Shown here: positions 7,510 to 17,100 of the stretch, piece by piece
Numbering within the stretch: the stretch's first letter is position 1
How the letters are laid out: the number at the start of each line of letters is the position of its first letter
Source: Brevibacterium sp. XM4083
Lineage (GTDB): Bacteria; Actinomycetota; Actinomycetes; Actinomycetales; Brevibacteriaceae
Assembly: GCF_006489205.2 (NCBI RefSeq)
Contig: NZ_VFYR02000002.1
Span: forward strand, 737,352-801,351
Direction: 5' to 3'
DNA: 64,000 nt
Notes under the pieces: generated by a model
Told to the model about the DNA's origin: nothing
Databases searched by the model: none
What the model saw: the letters and a program-made list of their open reading frames with translations, nothing else
Position numbers and translations under genes: made by a program

Positions 7510-8292
7510 TTAGTTTGAATTCTCCAAGGGATAGCTTTGGGGCGCAACGTTGACTTCTGGGAGCTTACCGTTATAAACCTGTGCAGTGTATTGCGCGATG
7601 TGCCATTGAACGGATTGGTCGGAACACTTGAAGCCTCTGCTCTCAAGTTCCTGTTGCAGACTTACATGTATCTCTGCGGGATTTTTGCCGTCTCGACGTT
7701 GGTAGACCAACTTAATCGCCTTTTCTAGCGTCACCTGTTTTGCGAAAGCGGCTATCTCATCCAAGAACATAACGTACTCGTATGGTCCGACGGTCTCGAA
7801 TGTGGCACGAGAGCCGTCGAGAGACTGGTCGAGGCAAACGTCGCGAGTGTAGGCAGGGCTTTTCGGCTCCTCGCCTTTGAAATACCAACTATCGCCATGG
7901 GCGGCGGCGTTTCTGAAATGCCGTGCGAACTGAGTGAGCGGCCTTTCTGATCTGTTTAGGTCATGTCGAATTAGTAGGTTGCCGATTTTGGTCGCTCCGA
8001 GGAGCATCGGCCCGGCGAGTAGGTCCTTTTGTACGTCTGCGCTCGGTAGCTCTCGCACGTACTCGAAAGCTTGCAGAGCTGAGAAGCGGACTCCCTCATC
8101 TGTATCCCGCTTCATCAGGTCCACAGGTATATCAGCGTCGCGAGGAGCGCCCGTCAATTCGCGATGCCACTCCAAGATCGGCGCGCCAGGGTGGAGCATC
8201 GCCACGAGGGAAAGATTCTGAGTGATGAAAAGCGTCTTCAGTGAGTTTGCCGCCTCAGCAATGTCCATATCGCGCTTGGGTTTCTGAGCCAT
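7510..8292 (-). CDS. HEPN-motif protein, candidate defence gene
   Basis: The 260-residue protein is not recognised as a whole. Residues 127-132 read RNAAAH within a helical stretch (FARHFRNAAAHGD), matching the RN-x3-H form of the R-x4-6-H active site of HEPN ribonucleases. The surrounding sequence is mostly predicted helix with no membrane segment. Base composition is clearly lower in GC than the flanking chromosome, which indicates recent transfer. It sits in the last slot before the attachment site, where prophages and satellites commonly carry anti-phage or abortive-infection genes. No antitoxin partner is obvious; the XRE gene is 83 bases away and convergent. Nuclease activity is inferred from a single motif. 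Confidence 0.5.
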   Translation of the reverse strand: MAQKPKRDMDIAEAANSLKTLFITQNLSLVAMLHPGAPILEWHRELTGAPRDADIPVDLMKRDTDEGVRFSALQAFEYVRELPSADVQKDLLAGPMLLGATKIGNLLIRHDLNRSERPLTQFARHFRNAAAHGDSWYFKGEEPKSPAYTRDVCLDQSLDGSRATFETVGPYEYVMFLDEIAAFAKQVTLEKAIKLVYQRRDGKNPAEIHVSLQQELESRGFKCSDQSVQWHIAQYTAQVYNGKLPEVNVAPQSYPLENSN

Positions 8293-8431
8293 TCGCTCAG
8301 TCTATGTCGACCTCTCACAATCCTCTCACAGAAGGCACGGAATGAGGCAGGAAGAGACACAACAAGAAAGGTCAGCAGTCCGAGAGAACCGCATGAAATA
8401 AGGGCAGACGGCACAAGCCACTGCGCCTAGT

Positions 8432-8480
8432 CTTCACTGGGGGTGAAGAGGTCGTGGGTTCAAATCCCGCTAGCCCGACC
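8432..8480 (+). tRNA. 3' half of tRNA-Pro(GGG), attachment site
   Basis: From 8432 there is an anticodon stem CTTCA, loop CTGGGGG (anticodon GGG) and TGAAG. Then come a short variable loop, a T arm (GTGGG, TTCAAAT, CCCGC) and the 3' acceptor strand TAGCCCG with discriminator A and no encoded CCA. The matching 5' acceptor and a D arm are absent upstream, so this is only the 3' half. That is the usual footprint of a tyrosine integrase using a tRNA gene as attB, with the rebuilt tRNA at the other end. The left copy is outside the window. Confidence 0.8.
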
Positions 8481-8487
8481 GATCGAA

Positions 8488-8517
8488 TGTGTCGCGACTG
8501 AAGTCGCGGCACATTTT
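8488..8517 (+). terminator. Rho-independent terminator of the former tRNA gene
   Basis: An 11-12-bp stem (TGTGTCGCGACT pairing with AGTCGCGGCACA, one G-T pair) is followed by five T residues. It starts 8 bases after the tRNA 3' end, as expected for a tRNA terminator, and belongs to the original chromosomal locus. Confidence 0.8.
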
Positions 8518-8658
8518 TCATTTCCTTTCGATTTCCCTCCGCACGCTCGCCCTCCGGTGCTTCCTCGGTGCCCGTGTGCGCCCCTCGCGGCCGTAGGCAC
8601 GACGACGCCGTGTCCGTTCTCGGCGGCGCCGGAACCCCGGACGAGCTCCCCTGCGCGG

Positions 8659-9861
8659 TCAGTCCTCCCGCTGCCGCTCACCGTCGAGGCGTCCGGCGAA
8701 GACCACGGTCGCCGCCCCGATGAGGACGAGCAGCCCGAGGCCCCAGCGCAGGTTGGTCGCGGTGGCGATGACCCCGACGAGCGGACTCGTCGCCATGAAC
8801 CCGATGCGCATGATCCAGTTGACGAGCGTCACCCCGGCCGCCCGCCCGGCTCCGGGAAGGCGTGAGGCGGCACTGAGCGCGCCGGGCACGAGCGTCGCCG
8901 AGCCGTATCCGAGCGCGGCGAGCGAGACCAGCAGCTGCACGGGTTCGACCGCAGTGGCCGCCCCGAGTCCTCCGAGAGCGATGAGAACGCCGCCGAGGCG
9001 GGCGATCCGTCCCGCCCCGAACCGTCCGACGAGGACATCGCCGGAGAAACGGCCGACGCATTGGCTGCCGATGACGATGCTGAAGCCGATCCCGGCCATC
9101 GTCACCGGCAGACCTGCGATGTCGACGGCGGCGAGCGCCGCCCAGTTGTTCGCGATGTCCTCGACCGCGGTCCCGCAGACTGCGACGATCGCCAACGGCA
9201 GCGCGGCGAGGAGGATCCGGCGCTTGCGCCCGGGTCCCGGGGCCGGTGCACGGGCCGCCTCGGCGTCGTCGATGATGCGCCTGCCCCACTGCCTGCCCTC
9301 CCCTCCGATGAGCCACCGCCCGATGATGACGAGGACGATGCAGCCGACTGCGACGAGGAGAAGGTGCAGTCGGATGTCCATGCCCGCCGCCGCGGCCGCG
9401 GTCGCGAGCGCACCGCTGAGCAGACCGCCGAGGCTCCACAGGGCATGCATCGAGGAGAGGATGATCCGCGACCGGTTCTCCTGGACGCCGATGCCGACGA
9501 CGTTCTGTGCGACGTCGACGACGGCGTCGCAGACTCCGACGAGAAAGAGGCAGCCGGCCATCATCCAGCCGCTCGTCGACCAGCCGGTGAGCGCGACGAA
9601 CGCGACGAGGAGGACGGTGCCGCCGACGACGACCGCATTCGCGCCGAAGCGTCCGATGAGCCGGGCCGGCAGGACTGAGGAGGCGATCGCGCCGATGGCG
9701 AAGGAGGCGACGACGAGTCCGAACTCCCACGCGCTCAGACCCAGCCGAGTGATGAGGAGCGGATACCACGGCAGGAGCGCGGCGAACGCGGCGCCGTTGG
9801 ACGAGAAGTAGATGCCCGCTCCCGCAATGCCCGCGAACCCCGGCGTGCTCCGCTGTCCCAC
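8659..9861 (-). CDS. MFS transporter
   Basis: About 400 residues with roughly 12 hydrophobic segments of the major facilitator fold. The GTG at 9861 is chosen because GGAGGAGAG lies six bases upstream; the ATG at 9876 has its Shine-Dalgarno sequence too close. Typical MFS features are visible: a short RLIGRFG loop after the second segment and a second-half repeat with VGRFGAGRIARLGG. Substrate is unknown; the sequence resembles the small-solute or drug efflux type found in actinobacteria. It is the first chromosomal gene after the integrated element and is transcribed divergently from the sugar porter at 10164. Confidence 0.8.
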   Translation of the reverse strand: MGQRSTPGFAGIAGAGIYFSSNGAAFAALLPWYPLLITRLGLSAWEFGLVVASFAIGAIASSVLPARLIGRFGANAVVVGGTVLLVAFVALTGWSTSGWMMAGCLFLVGVCDAVVDVAQNVVGIGVQENRSRIILSSMHALWSLGGLLSGALATAAAAAGMDIRLHLLLVAVGCIVLVIIGRWLIGGEGRQWGRRIIDDAEAARAPAPGPGRKRRILLAALPLAIVAVCGTAVEDIANNWAALAAVDIAGLPVTMAGIGFSIVIGSQCVGRFSGDVLVGRFGAGRIARLGGVLIALGGLGAATAVEPVQLLVSLAALGYGSATLVPGALSAASRLPGAGRAAGVTLVNWIMRIGFMATSPLVGVIATATNLRWGLGLLVLIGAATVVFAGRLDGERQRED

Positions 9862-10163
9862 AGTCTCTCCTCCCATGCTCCCCGGCCTGCTGTGCCCGGC
9901 CCACTGTCCCGGACTCCTGTGCCCCGGCCCACTGTCCCGGACTGCAGCGGTGCCGGTCGGGTCGCTGCGATCCGTCACCGGCCGGCACAATGGTCCCCAC
10001 CCTATCGATCCCTCCCGCCCGCGATCGCGAGCCACGCGTGAGGACTGCTGCGGACACGGCAGCGCGGCAGTCGCCTGTGCCCGCCGACCTGGCGTACCCT
10101 GGGTGACGCACAGCACCCGGGATGATCGGTTCCGGGCGACCGAATCATCCAAGGAGACCTCCC
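9862..10163. promoter_or_regulatory. Divergent promoter region with 21-bp direct repeat
   Basis: The 302 bases separate two divergent transporter genes and must hold both promoters. A 21-base unit ending in ACTGTCCCGGACT occurs at 9895-9915 and again at 9923-9943 (28-base period). Near 10090-10125 a partial inverted repeat (CTGGGTG and CACCCGG) precedes the sugar porter. No gene is seen. Confidence 0.35.
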
Positions 10164-11627
10164 GTGTCCTCGTCTCAGAACCCAGCCGACAACCGGCTGC
10201 ACGGAATGGAGCGGGTGTCCTCCCGCATCATCGGCATCTCGATCGCCGCCGCCCTCGGCGGGTTCCTCTTCGGCTTCGACACGGCGGTCATCAACGGCGC
10301 CGTCGACGCCCTGGCCACCGACTTCGGTCTCGATGCGTTCCTCAAGGGCTTCGCCGTCTCCTCGGCGCTCATCGCCTGCGCCGTCGGTGCGTGGTTCGCG
10401 GGATCGCTCGCCAACCGCTTCGGTCGCCTGCCCGTTATGGTTGTCGCCGCGATCCTCTTCTTCATCTCCGCGATCGGCTCGGGTCTCGCCTTCGGCGTCA
10501 CCGACCTCATCATCTGGCGCATGGTCGGCGGCCTCGGCGTCGGGGCGGCCTCCGTCATCGCACCCGCGTACATCGCCGAGGTCTCCCCCGCCCGCGTGCG
10601 CGGACGCCTCGGATCCCTCCAGCAGCTCGCGATCGTCTCCGGCATCTTCGCCGCGCTGCTGTCCAACGCGCTGCTCGCCACGGTCTCCGGTGGGGCGTCG
10701 GCCCCGTTCTGGTTCGGCATCGACACGTGGCGGTGGATGTTCATGGTCGAGGCGATCCCGGCCCTCATCTACGGTCTCTCCGCCCTCGGACTGCCGGAGT
10801 CCCCGCGCTTCCTCGTCGCCCGTGGACGCGAGGAGGAGGCGGCGAAGGTGCTGCGCGACTTCACCGGCGTCGTCGACACCGATGCCCTCATCGACCGCAT
10901 CCGCGAGTCACTCAAGCGCGAGGAGCGCGAGTCATTCCGCGACCTCATCGGCAAGCGGTTCGGCCTCAAGCCGATCGTGTGGATCGGCATCCTGCTGTCG
11001 GTCTTCCAGCAGTTCGTCGGCATCAACGTCATCTTCTACTACTCGACGACCCTGTGGAGGTCCGTCGGCTTCGACGAGTCGAGCGCCCTGCTCACCTCGG
11101 TCATCACCTCGGTGACGAACATCGTCGTGACGATCGTCGCAATCCTCCTCGTCGACCGGGTCGGGCGCCGCAAGATGCTCCTCGCCGGTTCCCTGCTCAT
11201 GGGCGTGTCACTGGCGATGATGGCGATCGCGTTCTCCTTCGCCGAACTCGTCACCGCCGCCGACGGCACGACGAGCGCCGAGCTCGGCGCCCCCTGGTCG
11301 GTCATCGCCCTCATCTCCGCGAATGTCTTCGTCGTCGGCTTCGGCGCGACGTGGGGTCCGCTGACCTGGGTCCTCCTAGGCGAGATGTTCCCCAACCGGA
11401 TCCGCGCCGCCGCCCTCGCCGTCGCCGCGGCAGCTCAGTGGGTCGCGAACTTCGCGATCTCGACGACGTTCCCGATCTTCGCCGACATCAGCCTCACCTT
11501 CGCGTACGGCTTCTACGCGTTCTTCGCCGTCCTATCCTTCTTCTTCGTGTGGTGGAAGGTGCCGGAGACGAAGGGCATCGAACTCGAGGACATGAGCGAG
11601 GACGCCTCCCCCACCCACAAGCCCTGA
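10164..11627 (+). CDS. Sugar porter family MFS transporter
   Basis: A 487-residue 12-segment permease with the marks of the sugar porter (SP) family: GGFLFGFDTAVINGA in the first segment, NRFGRLP after segment 2, PAYIAEVSPARVRGRLGSLQQ before the mid loop, LPESPRFLV at the end of segment 6, QQFVGINVIFYYSTT in segment 7 and VPETKGIELED at the C-terminus. It should be a proton-coupled monosaccharide or inositol importer. GTG at 10164 follows AAGGAGACCTCCC. No sugar catabolic gene is adjacent, so the substrate cannot be narrowed. Confidence 0.88.
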   Translation: MSSSQNPADNRLHGMERVSSRIIGISIAAALGGFLFGFDTAVINGAVDALATDFGLDAFLKGFAVSSALIACAVGAWFAGSLANRFGRLPVMVVAAILFFISAIGSGLAFGVTDLIIWRMVGGLGVGAASVIAPAYIAEVSPARVRGRLGSLQQLAIVSGIFAALLSNALLATVSGGASAPFWFGIDTWRWMFMVEAIPALIYGLSALGLPESPRFLVARGREEEAAKVLRDFTGVVDTDALIDRIRESLKREERESFRDLIGKRFGLKPIVWIGILLSVFQQFVGINVIFYYSTTLWRSVGFDESSALLTSVITSVTNIVVTIVAILLVDRVGRRKMLLAGSLLMGVSLAMMAIAFSFAELVTAADGTTSAELGAPWSVIALISANVFVVGFGATWGPLTWVLLGEMFPNRIRAAALAVAAAAQWVANFAISTTFPIFADISLTFAYGFYAFFAVLSFFFVWWKVPETKGIELEDMSEDASPTHKP

Positions 11628-11733
11628 CCCTCACAGCCCTCACCGCGAGGTCCGCGCGCACCCTCGCCGAGGTGGTGAGAGGTCACCCGCGCCGAGGCGG
11701 TCGCGCAGCCCCGTGGTCCCGACTCCTGGGTCG

Positions 11734-11905
11734 TGTGCGCCACCACTGCTCGGGCGTGTGCGCCACATCCACGGCGAAAGTGCGCCACCTCCAGGGTGAA
11801 TCCGGGCTCGAAATCGCCATGAGCGCGGCGCAGAACCTCAGGCATCGCCATGAGCGTGGCGCAGAATCACAGTCACCGCCATGAGCGCGGCGCACAACCG
11901 CGAAC
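11734..11905. repeat. Short tandem repeats, 31-bp period
   Basis: Three copies of a 31-base unit beginning CGCCATGAGCG start at 11815, 11846 and 11877. Just upstream, GTGCGCCAC occurs near 11736, 11758 and 11780 and is roughly the inverse of the GTGGCGCA part of the units. Spacers between units are not unique, so this is not CRISPR. It lies between two convergent genes and could be a degenerate palindromic element. Confidence 0.5.
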
Positions 11906-11915
11906 GCCGAGGTGG

Positions 11916-12614
11916 TCACGCGTTGTCGTCGGATGCGTGGGAGGACCGTGCCTGCCCGGCGCGCGCCTCACCGGAGTCGCCGGTGTCACTGAAGTCACTG
12001 GCGTCGGCGTGACCATCGCCGGCGTCGGCGTGACCAGCGTCGGCATCGCCGGCTACCGCAGGGTTGCCAGCGTCCGCAGCATCTCCCTCGCCGGCCGCGT
12101 CAGCGTCACCTCCAGCGCCCTCCTCAACAGCGCCCGCCTCAACAGGGTCGTCTTTGCGCTTGAGGCCGATGATGAGACCGGCGATCGCGAGCACGAAGCA
12201 CGCGACGAGCCCGACCGTCAGCCCGGGGGCGAGCGCGTAGGCCTTCGCCAGCGCCTGGAAGCCGAGGAAGCCGACGGTCGAGTAGACGAGCGCCCACGCC
12301 GAACCGCCGATGATGAGCGCCGGAATGTACCGGCGCGCGCTCATCCCCGAGGTGCCGGCAGCGAGGTTGACGACTGTCTGGAGCCCGACCGTGAGGAAGC
12401 TCAGCGCAACGATCGGCGAGCCGTAGCGGTTGATCATCGCCTCGGCCCTGCGGTACTTCCGTCCCGACATGAGCCGGTCGACGCGGTCGATGCGGCGGAT
12501 GCCGTTGCGGGCGAGACGCCCGAGCAGGTAGGTGCCGCCGGCGCGGGCGAGGATGATGCCGAAGAGGATGAGCCACGTGACGGCGACGGGGAACGACCAG
12601 TCGAGGGGGTTCAT
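11916..12614 (-). CDS. DedA/VTT-family membrane protein with acidic repeat tail
   Basis: Residues 1-150 form a compact DedA-like (VTT) domain: several hydrophobic segments, a conserved FILARAGGTYLLGR-type start, the NRYGSPIVALSFLTVGLQT stretch (in DedA proteins the equivalent is F-GR--P--R) and AALIIGG-like helices. DedA/VTT proteins act as lipid carriers or scramblases, for example for undecaprenyl phosphate. Residues 155-232 are low complexity, rich in Ala, Asp, Gly and His (DAGHADAGDGHADASD). The tail is unusual for the family and is encoded by short DNA repeats. The canonical Arg is replaced here, so the function is less certain. Confidence 0.7.
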   Translation of the reverse strand: MNPLDWSFPVAVTWLILFGIILARAGGTYLLGRLARNGIRRIDRVDRLMSGRKYRRAEAMINRYGSPIVALSFLTVGLQTVVNLAAGTSGMSARRYIPALIIGGSAWALVYSTVGFLGFQALAKAYALAPGLTVGLVACFVLAIAGLIIGLKRKDDPVEAGAVEEGAGGDADAAGEGDAADAGNPAVAGDADAGHADAGDGHADASDFSDTGDSGEARAGQARSSHASDDNA

Positions 12615-12676
12615 CGGCGCTGCGCCTCACCGTGCCGGGTGCTCTTCGTGCTCACCCTTCGAGTCTACGGCATCCC

Positions 12677-12696
12677 AGGTTAGTCCGCCCTAACCT
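12677..12696. promoter_or_regulatory. Inverted repeat AGGTTAG-N6-CTAACCT
   Basis: A perfect 7-bp inverted repeat lies 63 bases upstream of the DedA-like gene start and downstream of the amidohydrolase. The half-sites equal those of the IdeR/DtxR iron box, but the spacing is 6 rather than 1, so iron control is not supported. It could be an operator or a weak hairpin. Confidence 0.3.
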
Positions 12697-12768
12697 GAGG
12701 TGCGGCGAGACGGGCCATCTCAGGCGCTCACAGCCACCTCATCCCGACAGCCGCCGGGCCGCACCCGC

Positions 12769-13983
12769 TCACACGCGCACGCCCCCGAGCCACACCTGGT
12801 CCACCCGGTCCTCGATGCCGCGGACGTCGTCGGTGCTGAGGTCCCCGTCGACGAGGACGAGGTCGGCGAGGAGGTCAGCAGCGATGCGCCCCCGGTCGTC
12901 GTGCCCGAGGAGGTCGGCGGCCACCGAGGTGCCGGCGGCGAGCGCCTCGGCCCCGGAGAGTCCGGCGCCGGCGAGCAGGCTGATCTCCTCGAGGTTCTCC
13001 CCGTGCGGGCCGACTCCGGCGTCAGTGCCCATCGCGATCCGCACCCCCGCCTCGTGGGCGCGCACGATCGAATCGTGGTGGGCGTCGATGACGGCCTTCG
13101 CCTTGTCGATGACCGACTGCGGCATGTTCGCCCCCGCCTCGGCGGCCTTGATGACGGCCCGCGGCGCCTGAAGGGTGGGGACGAGGAACGTGCCGTGCTC
13201 GAGCATGAGGTCGATCGCCTCGTCGTCGAGGTAGATGCCGTGCTCGATCGAGCGGACACCGGCGCGCACCGCGGCCTTGATCCCCGGTGCGCCCTGCGCA
13301 TGGGACATGACGTGCGCGCCCTGGGCGGTCGCCTCGGCGACGATCATCGCGATCTCAGCGTCGGAGAACTGGGAGTGCCGCGGATCGTCCCGCGGGGAGA
13401 GGACCCCGCCGGTCGAGCAGATCTTGATGTGGTCGGCGCCGGCCCGGAGCAGCTCACGGGCCTTCCTCTGCACCCCTTCGACACCGTCGGCGACCCCCGA
13501 GGGGCGACCGGGGTGGGCGGCGAGGAACGGGGACTCGGCCCCGGAGACGAGGTGGTTGTCGCCGTGCCCGCCGGTCTGGGACATGATGTTGACGGCGATC
13601 GTCAGCCGCGGCCCGGGCACGACCCCGGTCTCGACGGCCGTCTTCGTCCCGAGGTCGGTGCCTCCGGCGTCGCGGACCGTCGTCACCCCGCCGGCGAGCG
13701 TGTCGGCCATGTGCCGCACGGAGTTGTAGAACTGGAGGGAGAACGGGTCGTGGAAGGCCGAGACGTTCGCCGCGCCTGCGCTCATGAGATGGACGTGGCA
13801 GTCGATGATGCCGGGCACGAGCGTGCGATCGGTGGCGTCGACGAATTCGTCGTCGGCGTTGTGGGACCCCTGCCCCGCCTCGGTGATCGCGGTGATCCGA
13901 TCGCCGTCGACGACGACATCGCGCCGTCCGGGGACGAACCGGGTGCCGTCGAAGACCTTCGCGTTCGTGAAAACCGTGACCAT
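12769..13983 (-). CDS. Metal-dependent amidohydrolase (imidazolonepropionase/prolidase-like)
   Basis: The 404-residue protein has the amidohydrolase fold markers: a beta-sandwich start (TVFTNAKVFDGTRFV), the metal motif IDCHVHL, later His residues in MSHAQG and IEHGIYLD, and the catalytic Asp in MGTDAGVGPHG. Proteins of this shape hydrolyse cyclic imides or the bond before proline in small peptides; many are annotated Xaa-Pro dipeptidase or imidazolonepropionase-like. No histidine-utilisation gene is near, so a peptidase or lactonase role is more likely. GAGGAGA precedes the ATG at 13983. It is divergent from the Pls gene across 199 bases. Confidence 0.8.
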   Translation of the reverse strand: MVTVFTNAKVFDGTRFVPGRRDVVVDGDRITAITEAGQGSHNADDEFVDATDRTLVPGIIDCHVHLMSAGAANVSAFHDPFSLQFYNSVRHMADTLAGGVTTVRDAGGTDLGTKTAVETGVVPGPRLTIAVNIMSQTGGHGDNHLVSGAESPFLAAHPGRPSGVADGVEGVQRKARELLRAGADHIKICSTGGVLSPRDDPRHSQFSDAEIAMIVAEATAQGAHVMSHAQGAPGIKAAVRAGVRSIEHGIYLDDEAIDLMLEHGTFLVPTLQAPRAVIKAAEAGANMPQSVIDKAKAVIDAHHDSIVRAHEAGVRIAMGTDAGVGPHGENLEEISLLAGAGLSGAEALAAGTSVAADLLGHDDRGRIAADLLADLVLVDGDLSTDDVRGIEDRVDQVWLGGVRV

Positions 13984-14182
13984 GGGCGCTCTCCTCAGCA
14001 TCGTGGAATGGTGTCGCAGCGGGACCGGCCGACCGATCCCCGTGATCCTTCACATCTATCACGTCACCGTGTTCCACGTCATACCGGCGTTCACGTGCCC
14101 GACACCTTCTCCGGTTAAGATCATCAGCGAATACTCAGTCGGCGCTCACGGCGTCGACCTGGCAGCTCGATCCGGAAGTACT

Positions 14183-17100
14183 GTGACAGAACACGCCGCG
14201 CAATTCCCTGCCCAGCCCCGCCCCCGCGAGGATCGCACCCTCATCGATGTGCTCCTGGAGACTGCGGGCGCCCACGGCGACCAGCCCGCGATCGACGACG
14301 GCAGGATCGTGCTCAGCTACTCCGAGCTCATCGCCGACATCCGCGATCTCGCCCTCCGCCTCGCCGAGGCGGGCATCGGTCCCGGTGACAAGGTGGGGGT
14401 GCGTGTGCCGTCGGGGTCCGTCGACCTCTACGTCGCGATCCTCGCAACGATGATGCTCGGTGCCGCCTACGTCCCCGTCGACGTCGACGACCCCGATGAG
14501 CGGGCCCGCACCGTGTTCGCCGAGGCGGCCGTGACCGGGGTGATCACCGAGGGCCGGGCGATCGAGGCCCGCACCGCGCGGGGTCCGCTCGAGCGCACCG
14601 AGATGCGCGGGCCGACGCCCGACGACGACTGCTGGGTGATCTTCACCTCCGGATCGACGGGCACCCCGAAGGGCGTGGCCGTCTCCCACCGCTCGGCTGC
14701 CGCGTTCGTCGACGCCGAGGCGGCCCTTTTCCTCGCCGAGGAGCCGCTCGGTCCCGGTGACCGCGTGCTCGCCGGTCTCTCCGTCGCCTTCGATGCCAGC
14801 TGTGAGGAGATGTGGCTGGCGTGGCGGCACGGGGCCTGCCTCGTCCCCGCCCCGCGCGCCCTCGTCAAGTCCGGCATGGACCTCGGGCCGTGGCTGTCCT
14901 CGCGCGGCATCACCGTCGTCTCGACGGTGCCCACGCTCGCCGCCCTGTGGCCGGCCGAGAGCCTCGACGCCGTGCGCCTCCTCATCTTCGGCGGCGAGGC
15001 CTGTCCCCCCGAACTCGCCCGCCGCCTCAGCGACGAGGGCCGCGAGGTGTGGAACACGTACGGCCCCACCGAGGCGACCGTCGTCGCCTGCGCGGCCCTC
15101 CTCGACGGGACCGAGCCGATCCGCATCGGCCTGCCGCTCGACGGCTGGTCGCTCGCCGTCGTCGACTCCGCCGGCGCCCCCGTGGCCGAGGGTGAGACCG
15201 GTGAGCTCATCATCGGCGGCGTCGGCCTGGCCCGCTACCTCGATCCGGCCAAGGACGCGGAGAAGTACGCGCCCATGCCGAGTCTCGGCTGGGAGCGCGC
15301 CTACCGGTCCGGCGACCTCGTCGTCAACGATCCCGCCGGCCTCATCTTCGTCGGCCGCGCCGACGAGCAGATCAAACTCGGCGGTCGCCGCATCGAACTC
15401 GGTGAGATCGACGCCGCCCTCCAGGCACTGGCCGGCGTCGAGGGCGCGGCGGCAGCGGTGAAGACGACCCCGGCGGGCACGGACATCCTCGTCGGCTACC
15501 TCGCAAGCGCCGCCCCGGACGCGCAGGCGCGGATCCCCGCGTGGGAGGAGGCGCTGCGCGCCGAACTGCCGGCCGCGCTCGTCCCCCGCCTCGCCCTCAT
15601 CGACGAGCTGCCGACGAAGACCTCGGGCAAGGTCGACCGCGCCGCCCTGCCGTGGCCGATGGGCGGGGAGGCGGAGACCGCGGACAGCACCGAGGTGTTC
15701 GACCCCGCCACCGAATGGATCGCCGACCAGTGGACGGCGGTCCTCGGATCCCGCCCGGGTGCGGACACGGACTTCTTCACGGTCGGCGGCGGCAGCCTCG
15801 CCGCCGCCCAGCTCGTGTCCCGGCTGCGCGGCCAGCACCCGAGCGTCACCGTCGGCGACATCTACGCCCACCCGCGCTTCGGTGCGCTGGCCACTCTCTG
15901 CCTCGGCGACGACGGGGCCGCCGCTCCCGGACCGATCCGGGAGATCGGGCGGACGTCGAAGGGCATGCAGGCGTTCCAGACGCTGCTCGCGATCCCCGTC
16001 CACATCCTCGGCGGGGTGCGGTGGGTCGTCATCGCCATGGTGCTCGCCAACCTCGCGAACCTCCTCGGCGCCGACGTGCCCCGGACGCCGTGGCCGGTCG
16101 TCATCACCCTCTTCCTCGTCTTCGTCACCGCGTGGGGGCGGATGCTCATCTCCGCCGGCGCCGCGCGCCTGCTCCTCGCCGGGCTGAAACCGGGCGTCTA
16201 TCCGCGCTCGGGCTGGGTGCACAAGCGGCTGTGGCTCGCCGAGCACATCGCCGACCTCGCCGCTGCCGTCTCCGTCGCCAGCGCCCCCTGGGTGGGGTGG
16301 TACGCGAAGCTGCTCGGCAACCGCATCGGCCCCGACGCGGACCTCCATTCCGCCCCGCCGGTCACCGGTTTCCTCACCCTCGAAGGGGGTGCGGCGATCG
16401 AACCCGAGGTCGACCTCAAGGGCTGGTGGGTCGATGGTGACCTCCTGCGCATCGGCACGATCGTCGTCGGGGAGAACGCGACTGTCGGCGCCCGGTCGAC
16501 GCTCATGCCCGGGACGCAGATCGGTGCCGGGGCGCTCGTCGAAGCCGGTTCCGCGGTGACCGGCAAGGTGCGGCGCAACCAGATCTACTCGGGCTCCCCG
16601 GCCGTGCGCATCGGCAAGGCGAAGAAGACGTGGCCCGCCCCGCCGCAGCGCCGTCGCCTGCCGTTCCTCTTCTACGCCGCCGGCTCCCAGTTCAACGCCG
16701 CCCTGCCCTACCTCGCCGCGGTGCCGGGGCTCCTCCTCATGGTCGCCGTCTCCGGCATCTCCGTCGTCGAGAACCCGTGGCTCGTCCTCGCGTGGTCACC
16801 GGTGCTCGCCTGCGTGTGGTTCGTCTGCACGGCCTTGTTCATCCTCATCTCCGTGCGCGTCCTCGCCATCGGCATGGAGGAGGGCGAGTTCCCCGTCCGG
16901 TCGGCCCGCGGCTACCGGGTGTGGGCGACCGAGCGTCTCCTCGACCTCGCCCGCGACCTCCTCTTCCCCCTCTACGCCTCGATGCTCACCCCATGGTGGC
17001 TGCGGGCGCTCGGGGCCAAGGTCGGTCCCGGCACGGAGATCTCCACCGTCGTCTTCGTCCCGAAGATGACGACGATCGCCGCCGGCGCCTTCCTCGCCGA

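Larger units (their letters stand above)
1..8480. mobile_element. Right end of an integrated satellite-like or prophage-like element
   Basis: The segment combines a replication-type ATPase, an iteron-like region, small zinc-binding proteins, WhiB, terminase small and large subunits, two envelope proteins, an XRE regulator and a HEPN-like protein, and it stops exactly at a 3' tRNA half. Beyond that point typical chromosomal transporter genes begin, with higher GC. No portal, protease, capsid, tail, lysin or integrase is seen in these 8.5 kb. The left end, with the integrase and intact tRNA expected there, lies outside the window. It could be the end of a full prophage with an unusual gene order, but terminase followed directly by non-structural genes favours a phage satellite or defective element. 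Confidence 0.75.

Noticed and set aside
8342..8401. Tiny 19-codon reading frame before the att site
   Set aside because: It lacks a clear ribosome site and conserved features, and is too short to support.
11815..11905. Possible CRISPR array (31-bp repeats)
   Set aside because: Units are contiguous with no unique spacers, and no cas gene is near.
12677..12696. IdeR/DtxR iron box
   Set aside because: The half-sites match but the spacing is 6 bases instead of 1.
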